Below are positions 34,836 to 42,202 of a stretch of DNA of 64,000 nucleotides, one piece after another; position 1 is the stretch's first letter, and each line of letters starts with the position of its first letter. The translations under genes were made by a program, and so were the position numbers. The stretch covers positions 1 through 64,000 of the forward strand of contig JALHOJ010000013.1 in the NCBI GenBank assembly GCA_022843045.1, written 5' to 3'. A model generated the notes under the pieces. The model searched no databases. It was not told the DNA's origin and was given only the letters and a program-made list of their open reading frames with translations. Source of the DNA: Phycisphaerales bacterium. GTDB lineage: Bacteria; Planctomycetota; Phycisphaerae; Phycisphaerales; UBA1924.

Positions 34836-35468
34836 ATGCCACTGACTCGTGACCAACTTGCGATGCGTGCCGCCAAGGAACTCCGCGATGGATACATCGT
34901 GAACCTGGGCATCGGGATTCCCACCCTCGTCGCGAACTACGTCCCCGCCGGCATGGACGTCTGGCTGCAATCCGAGAACGGCCTGCTGGGCATCGGCCCC
35001 TTCCCGCGCGAGCACGAAGTCGACGCCGACCTCATCAACGCCGGCAAACAAACCGTCACCGCCCGCCCCGGCGCAAGCTTCTTCAGCAGCAGCGACTCCT
35101 TCGCCATGATCCGCGGCGGCCACATTGACCTATGCATCTTGGGCGCGATGCAGATCAGCCAGGAAGGCGACATCGCCAACTGGATGATCCCCGGCAAAAT
35201 GGTCAAGGGCATGGGCGGCGCGATGGACCTCGTCGCAGGCGTGCGCAAGGTCATCGTGACCATGGAACACACCGCCAAGGGAACACCCAAAATCCTCAAG
35301 CAATGCAACCTGCCGCTCACGGGCCGCCGCTGCATCGACATGGTCATCACCGACCTCTGCGTCCTCGAAATGGACCACACCAAACGCCGCTTCAAACTGA
35401 TCGAACTGGCCCCCGGCGTGACGAAGGACGAAGTCTTGAAGGCGACGGAAGCCGACATCATCGCATGA
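34836..35468 (+). CDS. scoB: 3-oxoacid CoA-transferase subunit B
   Basis: A 210-residue protein. The catalytic glutamate lies in [15 protein letters not shown]; other family motifs are [38 protein letters not shown] and [20 protein letters not shown]. Subunit B pairs with subunit A to move CoA from succinyl-CoA to acetoacetate or similar acids. No subunit A lies in the window: the gene follows the 5-oxoprolinase genes after 81 bp and is followed by repeats. The start at 34836 ([20 protein letters not shown]) is standard. Confidence 0.92.
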   Translation: MPLTRDQLAMRAAKELRDGYIVNLGIGIPTLVANYVPAGMDVWLQSENGLLGIGPFPREHEVDADLINAGKQTVTARPGASFFSSSDSFAMIRGGHIDLCILGAMQISQEGDIANWMIPGKMVKGMGGAMDLVAGVRKVIVTMEHTAKGTPKILKQCNLPLTGRRCIDMVITDLCVLEMDHTKRRFKLIELAPGVTKDEVLKATEADIIA

Positions 35469-35614
35469 CTTCCCGCCCTCTGTGAGCTGGGGCGTGCCGC
35501 CGCAGCCCAGGGCTGTGAGTATGAGCAGTTCACTCTGCCGCCGTGCGGGGAGCAGAGGCGGGGGCGGGGGCAGGTGGGTCGATGGTGGTGAAGCTTGGGA
35601 AGCGGTCAAGCGCT

Positions 35615-35728
35615 TCGCCCCAACGGGGCGACGGCCTGTAGCCACGGGTGGAGCGCAGCCCGCGCTTCGCGGGCGGAGTGGAACCCGTGGAAGAAATGAC
35701 GAAACGCGAGCCGCCCCGGCAGGGGCGG
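35615..35728. repeat. cluster of four hairpins, REP-like
   Basis: Consecutive inverted repeats: TCGCCCC-AAC-GGGGCGA (35615-35631); CCACGGGT (35642-35649) with ACCCGTGG (35683-35690) enclosing CCCGCGCTTCGCGGG; and CCGCCCC-GGCA-GGGGCGG (35711-35728). Such a compound pattern is typical of interspersed palindromic elements that occur many times in a genome. The flanking 35469-35614 holds no gene. Confidence 0.65.
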
Positions 35729-35749
35729 AGGAATCCACGAACGTACTGA

Positions 35750-35974
35750 CACTCCCATCGCGCCATCGTCGCGAATGTCCGCGGCCACACGACAAACTGT
35801 CCCGAAACCGCCCCTCCGTCGATTCGCGACGCGCGAATAGCATCGCACATCAAGATTGCGATCAAGCGAGCCCACTACCAGATGCAGGGGCTGTGCGGCG
35901 ACCTTGACGACGTGGACTACGGCACAATGAGCGAATTGGTAGATGACTTCCTTCTCTCGAAGGGGATTCCATGA
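35750..35974 (+). pseudogene. possible 5'-truncated reading frame overlapping the immunity-like gene
   Basis: The frame is open from just after a stop at 35747 to a TGA at 35972-35974 that overlaps the next gene's ATG (ATGA). It ends with HIKIAIKRAHYQMQGLCGDL and MSELVDDFLLSKGIP, which look like normal protein. The only in-frame ATG, 35882, gives 30 residues and has no Shine-Dalgarno. The frame begins at the edge of the hairpin cluster, so this may be the 3' remnant of a gene whose 5' part was lost. The family is unknown. Confidence 0.35.
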
Positions 35975-36927
35975 AAATCTACATCAAGGGTGGAGCGATT
36001 GGAAGTTACGGCAAGGAAGCAGTCTTGTTGCCCATCTTTCACGGCATCGCTCCCGAGAACTCAACGCTCGACAAGCAAGGCCGCGTTCTGATGCATCGCT
36101 TCTACTTTCCAGAAGGCGATCCGCGCATCAACGTCGTCGGTGAGTTGCTCATCGAGCACAAGCTTTTGGAACCATCGTATAGATCCAAGCCCAATTACGG
36201 CTTCTGGCGCGTTACTCACTTCACCGAAGAGGACTACGCCACGGCCCGGTTTTTCTGGATCGACACGCCCATGCCCGGCCGCTCGATGCATGTTCCGGAG
36301 AACTTTCTCTCGCTACCTTGGTTCTCTGACGATGTGCCCCGGATTGCAATCAGCTCCTTGCGCATGCTCTCTACTCGCAAGGCTTACGCGGCTAGCGGTT
36401 CTGGCTCAGAGATTCTCGTCCCCGGCGGCATCAAACGCGAACTCGAAGCGATGCACTTCGTTGGCCTCGGATTCAAGTTCATCCAGCCGATCAAGAAGCG
36501 CACTCCCAGCCGCCCCAGACCTGGGTACGACGTACCCAAGGCAGAATACCAAGCTTGGCTTGACTCCCACATCATCGTGAACGCCGAGTATGCGTCCGAG
36601 GATGAATCGTGGTGGATTCTGCACCCAACGATCGAACTGCCCAAGCAGCATCCATCCGTGATCCGACAGGCTTGGGGTGGCGAGCCACGCCCACAGCACG
36701 CTCAAGGCCCGGCTTGGTTCCACAACGAAGGCATGTTCGATTTTCATCCTGTGTACACCAAAGTAGCGCTCGCCTCCTGCGGTCCTTTCGACATCGCGCG
36801 CAGTTGGGAACAGACCAGCATCGAACCACCAATACACCTCAACATCTGCTCCCGCCGATTCATGGAAGCGTTCAAGAAGTACGCGAAGCACGCGGTGTGG
36901 CTGCCGGTTGAGGAGCGAGACGAGTAG
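35971..36927 (+). CDS. immunity-like protein of unknown family (Imm11/Imm43-like architecture)
   Basis: A 318-residue protein with no signal peptide and no recognised catalytic motif. The C-terminal string HLNICSRRFMEAFKKYAKHA followed by VWLPVEERDE resembles the end of DUF1629/Imm11 and Imm43-type immunity proteins; the rest could not be matched. Codons are visibly richer in A/T at third positions than those of neighbours, suggesting transfer. AGGGG lies before the ATG, and the start overlaps the stop of a truncated upstream frame. If it is an immunity protein, the cognate toxin would be expected just upstream. Confidence 0.5.
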   Translation: MKIYIKGGAIGSYGKEAVLLPIFHGIAPENSTLDKQGRVLMHRFYFPEGDPRINVVGELLIEHKLLEPSYRSKPNYGFWRVTHFTEEDYATARFFWIDTPMPGRSMHVPENFLSLPWFSDDVPRIAISSLRMLSTRKAYAASGSGSEILVPGGIKRELEAMHFVGLGFKFIQPIKKRTPSRPRPGYDVPKAEYQAWLDSHIIVNAEYASEDESWWILHPTIELPKQHPSVIRQAWGGEPRPQHAQGPAWFHNEGMFDFHPVYTKVALASCGPFDIARSWEQTSIEPPIHLNICSRRFMEAFKKYAKHAVWLPVEERDE

Positions 36928-37906
36928 AGGGCGGGTGGCACAACTTGAACTCGCCAACATGCCCGCACCATCCTCCCACCCGTGCCACATGCTTCGCCGC
37001 CGCTCTGGGCGGCGATGCTTGTGGCGAATCACCGCAAGCATGCCCACCCGGCTTCCGCAACGCCATCACACTCGCGGCCAATTGCAACGGGCTCGCCACA
37101 CCACCGCCTCCCGATCTCCGCGTTCCTCCGCTCCCTCTCCGCCCCTCCGCGATCACTTGCCCTCGCTCCCCAATCGACCACGTTTGTGCGCGCATCACGC
37201 CAAACAACCACTCTTGTGCGCGCTTCTGATCGCCTTTCACTCCTCCGCTCTTGCGTTCCCAAAAGTCCACGTCATACTACCGCATCGCCCGGCCCACCAA
37301 GCCGCGCGGCCCGTCTCTGGCGTTCCTTTGACGGTGGTGTAGGAAAAGAGCGGACCTCAAAGGCGATCGCTTCGCCCCGAGCACAGGAACGAACAGAACC
37401 TGTGGCGTGCCGACAAAAGTCGTCGCGCCTCTCCCTCAACCCCCACCCCACCCGAGGCAGCCCCGCCAGATCCTTCAGGCCGCACAGCAAAGTGTTCCAG
37501 GAGATACGGTCGAAGTGTTTCGGTGTTGGACGCGAACTGCCCCAGTCGGCTCCCGAAAGGAAAGCCGCCAAAGGCCAACTCCCACCGAAGGAGTAGCAAG
37601 GCTCCCCAGCGTGTGAACCCAATCGCGCGCCCGGTCTCTTCGCCCGTCAGTCACGCCGGATCTATGGAGGTGTAGGGGTTGCCGCAAGGCCAACCCCAAG
37701 ACCGAGCTGCCCGTCCGCGCGTGCCCTGAAAACTAATCCCAAGTGCGCCAAACGAAACGCGCCCGTCAGGAAGCGCCGCAGTCCCACTGCGCCCACACAC
37801 GCCCAGACTGTCGCTCTGTCGCTCTGTCGCCCCGTCGCTCTACCGCTCTGCTCTATCGCCCCATCGCTCTTCATCCCCCCCGACCCAAAGACCCATCCGC
37901 GCCCCG
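36928..37906. other. about 1 kb without a convincing gene
   Basis: Frames in this stretch are low-complexity and show no family motifs. Visible structure: one arm of the dispersed hairpin family at about 37112-37160 (CTCCGCGTTCCTCCGCTCCC), a stem GGGGTTGCC-GCAA-GGCcAACCCC at 37675-37697 capped by a GNRA tetraloop, and an octamer run at 37810. The stretch 37540-37620 has interleaved short complementary segments. I checked for tmRNA, RNase P RNA, SRP RNA and cobalamin riboswitch signatures and did not find them. Confidence 0.45.
37810..37870. repeat. 8-bp tandem repeat (GTCGCTCT-type)
   Basis: Octamers GTCGCTCT, GTCGCTCT, GTCGCCCC, GTCGCTCT, ACCGCTCT follow each other from 37810, then ATCGCCCC and ATCGCTCT at 37855-37870. 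Same unit type as at 1431-1462. It abuts the end of the RsbW-like gene. Confidence 0.7.
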
Positions 37907-38350
37907 TCAGGTGCCGGGCTTGTCGTAGACCATCCGCAGCGCATTGCCCTTGGCGTTGTATTCGACGATGCTCATGTACGCCCTGATCAGCAGCAGCCCT
38001 CGCCCGCTGCCGCGTTCGAGGTTTTCTTCGAGCGTCGGGTCGGGGACGTCCTGCGGGTCAAAGCCCGGGCCCTGGTCTTCGACGGTGAGGTCGATGTGCT
38101 GGTCGGAGACCTGGAACTTGACGTGAACGGGGACCGTGGGCGCGAGGCCTTTGTGGCCGTGGCGGAACGCGTTCATGATGGCCTCGTGCAGCGCGAGGCG
38201 TACGGCGAACAGCGACGCCTTGGGAAAGCCGCGCTTCTCGGCAAGAGCGATGACGTGGTTCTGTGCCTCGTCCATGGCCCGCTGCTCGTTGGGGACGCTG
38301 AGCGTTCCCTGGTCGAGGTCGGGAGCGGGCTTGTGGTGGGCATGGGCCAT
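37907..38350 (-). CDS. RsbW-like serine kinase/anti-sigma factor (HATPase)
   Basis: A 147-residue GHKL ATPase-fold protein. N box: FAVRLALHEAIMNAFRHGHK; G1: VEDQGPGFDPQDVPD; G2: ERGSGRGLLLIRAYM. This is the pattern of RsbW/SpoIIAB-like kinases that hold sigma factors or phosphorylate STAS partners. A His-rich N-terminal segment (MAHAHHKPAPD) precedes it. Start 38350 is preferred to 38413. A STAS gene lies upstream on the same strand at 38593-38949, separated by a strong terminator, so the two may be independently expressed. Confidence 0.88.
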   Translation of the reverse strand: MAHAHHKPAPDLDQGTLSVPNEQRAMDEAQNHVIALAEKRGFPKASLFAVRLALHEAIMNAFRHGHKGLAPTVPVHVKFQVSDQHIDLTVEDQGPGFDPQDVPDPTLEENLERGSGRGLLLIRAYMSIVEYNAKGNALRMVYDKPGT

Positions 38351-38554
38351 GGGCAACGCAGCGGTCGAGAGGCTTGGCCGATCAGCCAGGCACGCAGGTT
38401 CGAGATGGAGCACGCGGACGGACCTCCAAAGGCGAGAACCAGAGCCTCCGTGCCTTCCCCCCGACCCCCCACCCCCCCGACCCCGTCGCCCACTTCTTCA
38501 CTTCATCGCTCGCATGCACGGGTCCATCCGTGCGTGCCAATCGCGAAAAAGCAA

Positions 38555-38585
38555 GCGACCCGACGGAAGCGTTCCGGCGGGTCGC
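38555..38585 (-). terminator. rho-independent terminator of the STAS gene
   Basis: GCGACCCG-a-CGGAA / TTCCG-g-CGGGTCGC forms a 13-bp stem with one internal mismatch and a GCG loop (38555-38585); on the minus strand it is followed by TTGCTTTTTCG. Confidence 0.85.
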
Positions 38586-38592
38586 GTAGGGA

Positions 38593-38949
38593 TCACTTGA
38601 ACTGCTTCATGGCTTCGTCGGTGGTGCCGTGGATGTTGAAGAGCTTGTTGAGGCGGGTGATGACGAAGACTTCGTAGATCTGCGGATCGATGTTGGCCAT
38701 GCGGAGCTGGCCCGAACGGTTGCGGACGCGGTTGTTGATGGCGATGAGCGCGCCCAGAGCGGCGGAGGACAAGTGCTCGACGCCCTGGAAACTGATGAGC
38801 AGGCGCGGGCTGGCCTCAGCGTCGACCAGTTGGCTGATTTCCTGGCCAATCAGCTGGATGTTGGCTTCGTCGAGGATGTTGCGATCCAGGAACTCGACCT
38901 GCGTGATGTTCTCCACGCGCTTGACCCGGATACGCGAATCGCTGGGCAT
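38593..38949 (-). CDS. STAS-domain anti-sigma factor antagonist
   Basis: A 118-residue STAS domain with VEFLDRNILDEANIQLIGQE and the phosphorylatable serine in GVEHLSSAALGALIAINNRV. The C-terminal helix reads TRLNKLFNIHGTTDEAMKQF. It differs from the STAS protein at 26.3 kb. The RsbW-like kinase is the next gene downstream on the same strand, so this pair is a plausible partner-switching module; a terminator between them argues for separate control. No SpoIIE/RsbU phosphatase lies in the window. Confidence 0.9.
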   Translation of the reverse strand: MPSDSRIRVKRVENITQVEFLDRNILDEANIQLIGQEISQLVDAEASPRLLISFQGVEHLSSAALGALIAINNRVRNRSGQLRMANIDPQIYEVFVITRLNKLFNIHGTTDEAMKQFK

Positions 38950-39103
38950 ACGACAGAACTCCTGACAGACTGCTGAACAAGGCCGGCGTCGGGCCCGCTT
39001 TCCTGCGGGGACAGCGCCGGTGGGAAGGATGATAGACGGGCGAGGGGCGGGGCGGGACGGGCGGCTGGCCTCTCACTTGTCGCGGGAGCGCGGGTCAACG
39101 AAA

Positions 39104-39128
39104 AAGCCCGGGCAGCAGGCCCGGGCTT
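39104..39128 (-). terminator. rho-independent terminator of the secretin gene
   Basis: AAGCCCGGGC (39104-39113) and GCCCGGGCTT (39119-39128) form a perfect 10-bp stem, followed on the minus strand by TTTTTCG. It lies 22 bp after the secretin stop. Confidence 0.9.
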
Positions 39129-39150
39129 GAGACTGAGCTTGGCAGTTGGT

Positions 39151-41499
39151 TTACTGGCCGTCGGTGGGCACGCTGGTCAGGATGCTCTGGTTTTCAGCGT
39201 TCCAGCGGCTCATGAACTGGTTCCAGGCGGTGATGTTGCGGACGAAGCCGGTGGGGCCCGCCCACAAGCCGTTGTGGGGAGAGGTGAAGTAGGCTTCGAT
39301 CTGGTCATCGGTGAGCGGGGCGTAGGCGGGGGCGAAGCTCTCGGCGAGGCTGGTGGGCACGGTCACGGCGTAGGACTCGGGCTGCTGCTCGAGCCAGCTA
39401 TCGCTGGGGCCGGCCGAAGATTCGACCGAGGCGGTCTGGTAGTCGGAGGGCTGCGCGGCGGCCTCCTGGGCGTAGGTGCTCAGGCCGGCGTCCTGGTGGA
39501 ACTCGAGCGTGGGCTCGGGCTGGGCTTCGGGCTGGGCCTGGGCCGTCTGCTGCGCGGGCATCATGTAGTCGTACTGGGTGTTGTCGACTTCCCAGGAGGG
39601 CTCGGCGTGGGGATCCGCGCTGCTGATCAGGTCGTCCTTGGCCTTGACCTGGAGCAGGCTGCCGGCGGCTTCCTTGTTGATGACGCGATCCAGGAAGGAG
39701 CGGTTGAGGCCGGGGCGCTTCTCGCCCGTGATGCGTTCACGCAGGTGCATGAGTTCGGGCTGGACGGGGCTCAAGGTCAGCGAGCGCTCGATCTTGTTGA
39801 GGGCGGCTTCGGTGTTGCCTTCGCGGACGAGGCGGTCGGCCTCGAGGTTGAGGTTGTTGGTCAGGCGTTCGCGGCTGAAGGAGAGGACGCCCTGGCGAGC
39901 GCCGGCGGTGATGGTGTTCACGTATTCGCCCGCGCGGCTGCCGCTGTCGGTGATGGTGGCGTCGTTGAGGATGGTGGGCGTGATGAGGAAGATGATTTCG
40001 TTGCGGCTGGTGGTGTCTTCCTTGCCCTTGAAGGCGGTGCCCAGGAAGGGAATGTCACCCAGCAGCGGGACCTGCTTGCGGGTGCTGGTGACGCTCTCGC
40101 GGAACAGACCGCCCAGGACGACGGTCTGGCCGTCGCGGACGATGATGTTGGTGGTGATCTCGTTGGTGATTTCGTCGGGGATCGTCACCGCGCTGCCGCC
40201 GATATCGGTGACCTGACGGATCGCAGCTTCGGCGACCTTGGGCTTCAATTCCATGCGGATCATGTTGTCGTTGGTGACGAAGGGTCGGAAGTAGAGGCTC
40301 GTGCCCGTATCGAGGAACTCGACGGTCTGCGTCGTGCTGGTGTCGGTGGCGGTGGTGCTGAGGTAACCGACCTTACGACCGACGAGCACGCGGCTGCTCA
40401 TGCGGTTGAGCGCCATGATCTTCGGGTTGCTGAGGACGGTGGTGTCGGTGACTTCGTCCAGGGCGCGGATGAAGACGCCCACGTCGTTGGACAAGATACC
40501 GATCTTGAGGCCGCCGTTGCCGGTGGCGACGTTACCGACGGTGCTCACTGCGGCGGTGCCGCCGCCGTCGGCGGGGGCCTGGTTGCTCGCGGTGGCGGGG
40601 GCGAGCAGACCAGTGACGGCGCCCAAGGGACCCGTGGCGAGCTGGCCGAAGTTCATGTCGGCGACGATGCTGAAGTCCACGCCCAAGGCGACGGCGTCGT
40701 TGAGCTGAGTCTGCAGGATGGTCGCCTCGACGAGCACCTGCGCGGGGCGGGTGTCGATCTGGCGGATCATTTCTTCGACCTGAGCGACGTTCTCTTCAAA
40801 GTCGTAGACCACCAGCATGCTGCCGTTGGCATAGTCCTCGCCGCCGATGGGAACTTCGGACATGGAGGCGAAGGCGCTGGCCTTGCTGTTGACCTTGATC
40901 TGGCCTTCGGGGCTCAGGAGGGGCTTGACGAATTCGGCTGCGTCAACGGCGGCCATGTGGTTGAGGTTGACGACCTTGGAGATCTTGACGCGGTTGGCGG
41001 CCTGGATCTTCTGGAGTTCTTCCAGGGTGTAGATCTTGATGAAGTTGCCTTCTTCGATGAAGCCGTAGCCGTTGACGTTGAGGATGGCGTCGAGGGCTTC
41101 GTAGAAGGTGACGCCGTAAAGGTTGGCGGTCACGCGAGCGGAGACGTCCTTGCTGGCGATGATGTTCTTCTGGCTCTGGATGCTGAGCATCTCGAGCACG
41201 TTGGCGAGGTCTTCGTCCTTGACGTGCAGGTCGACGGTCATGTTGTCATCGACGCGCACTTCGCTCTCTCCATCCAGCGGGGCGCTCTCTGAGGCAACGG
41301 GGGTGCTCGGGGGCACGAAGGACTGGCTGACGCTCGCGGGAGCGTTGTCAACCTGCTCCGACCCGTCCGCATACATCGGCTCTTCCGCCGGCTGGAAGCT
41401 CTGGGCCAGGGTGGTGGTCGTGCCCGCGGCCAGCGCGAGCATCAAGCCCAAGAGGGCCGTCTTGTCCACGTTCTTCGAATTCAGGAACTTGCTCGCCAT
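39151..41499 (-). CDS. secretin (type II/type IV pilus PilQ-GspD family) with C-terminal extension
   Basis: A 782-residue protein. Signal peptide in residues 12-33, ending TTTTLAQ. Residues about 85-160: STN-like domain (VDLHVKDEDLANVLEMLSIQ). Residues about 170-250: a secretin N domain. Residues about 255-512: secretin channel (VLVEATILQTQLNDAVALGV) with the signature VPLLGDIPFLGTAF and FLITPTIL. From residue 520 an extra 260 residues follow: a TPR-like helical pair near 545-595, then a Gln/Pro/Ala-rich region and a final AYFTSPHNGLWAGP segment. Start 41499 is preferred; the frame upstream to 42723 is antisense and non-coding. It forms the outer-membrane pore of a pilus or secretion system, but is not next to the pil genes. 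Confidence 0.9.
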   Translation of the reverse strand: MASKFLNSKNVDKTALLGLMLALAAGTTTTLAQSFQPAEEPMYADGSEQVDNAPASVSQSFVPPSTPVASESAPLDGESEVRVDDNMTVDLHVKDEDLANVLEMLSIQSQKNIIASKDVSARVTANLYGVTFYEALDAILNVNGYGFIEEGNFIKIYTLEELQKIQAANRVKISKVVNLNHMAAVDAAEFVKPLLSPEGQIKVNSKASAFASMSEVPIGGEDYANGSMLVVYDFEENVAQVEEMIRQIDTRPAQVLVEATILQTQLNDAVALGVDFSIVADMNFGQLATGPLGAVTGLLAPATASNQAPADGGGTAAVSTVGNVATGNGGLKIGILSNDVGVFIRALDEVTDTTVLSNPKIMALNRMSSRVLVGRKVGYLSTTATDTSTTQTVEFLDTGTSLYFRPFVTNDNMIRMELKPKVAEAAIRQVTDIGGSAVTIPDEITNEITTNIIVRDGQTVVLGGLFRESVTSTRKQVPLLGDIPFLGTAFKGKEDTTSRNEIIFLITPTILNDATITDSGSRAGEYVNTITAGARQGVLSFSRERLTNNLNLEADRLVREGNTEAALNKIERSLTLSPVQPELMHLRERITGEKRPGLNRSFLDRVINKEAAGSLLQVKAKDDLISSADPHAEPSWEVDNTQYDYMMPAQQTAQAQPEAQPEPTLEFHQDAGLSTYAQEAAAQPSDYQTASVESSAGPSDSWLEQQPESYAVTVPTSLAESFAPAYAPLTDDQIEAYFTSPHNGLWAGPTGFVRNITAWNQFMSRWNAENQSILTSVPTDGQ

Positions 41500-42202
41500 G
41501 GGAAGGACCTCGCATGAAACGGGGCACGTGCCCCTGGGTTTGGACCGGCTTGGCCTGGGTGGTGGGACCGTCCGCGGTCGCCGACGGAACACCCGCCGGG
41601 CCACGCATCGGTCTGTGTCGTCTGGCGAACGGGGCGACTTTGGGCGAACACGCGAAAAAGCCCCAGTGGCGGCGCGGGCAACGGACTTTCGCAGGGTGCG
41701 GCGCGGGAGATGCGCACCGGCAAGGGCGGCGCGGGAGGAACGCGCGAGGGCGGGGATGCGTTTGCAGGCGTGGGTTTTCGGGCGTTGGAGTGGGCTTGGG
41801 GGGGAGCGTGACCCGAGCAGATGCCAAGTGGGGGAAAAAGGGAAAAGCGGGTCCAGGAATGAGGGCGGGTCCGAGATCGGGGGCTGCCGGAGAGACTGGA
41901 TTCGCTGCAGAGAGCGCGGAGGAGGGAGAGGGGATTGAGGTTTTGGTTGAGTTGATTGGGGCTCACGCACTGCCCTTCCCCAATCCGCGCCAATCCGCGG
42001 CCACTCTTCTTCTGCGTGCACGTTGTGATCTCGCTGGAGGATTCGGGGGTGCTCCGTGTGCGACGCTCCCTGACGGTCGCGTTTCGCGGGGCTAACGGGG
42101 GATGGGAAGAGCGCGAACAATGAGCGGATCACGCCTGAGGGCCGCGGGCGTTCGCGAACGGACGGATGCGCGGCGATGCAGGCGTGAGGTAAGGAATTGC
42201 AC
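41500..42202. other. divergent intergenic region between secretin and S8 protease
   Basis: This 703-bp stretch holds no supported gene; frames on both strands are Arg/Pro/Ser-rich and lack motifs. It contains the promoters and leaders of two divergent genes and a degenerate copy of the dispersed hairpin family at about 41907-42021, with arms GCAGAGAGCGCGGAGGAGGG and ending CTCTTCTTCTGCG. I could not fix promoter elements. Confidence 0.5.

Noticed and set aside
36982-37596. Plus-strand open frame of 204 codons in the unassigned region
   Set aside because: Pro/Ser/Arg/His-rich, runs through a repeat arm, has no ribosome-binding site and no family motif.
37540-37720. Possible tmRNA, SRP RNA, RNase P RNA or cobalamin riboswitch
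   Set aside because: I looked for the conserved SRP apical loop (GGAAGGAAGCAGCC), the RNase P GAGGAAAGUCC box, tmRNA ends and the cobalamin box; none is present.
39127-41292. Plus-strand open frame of 721 codons opposite the secretin
   Set aside because: Secretin domains are clear on the minus strand; this frame is a Gly/Ala/Val-rich shadow.
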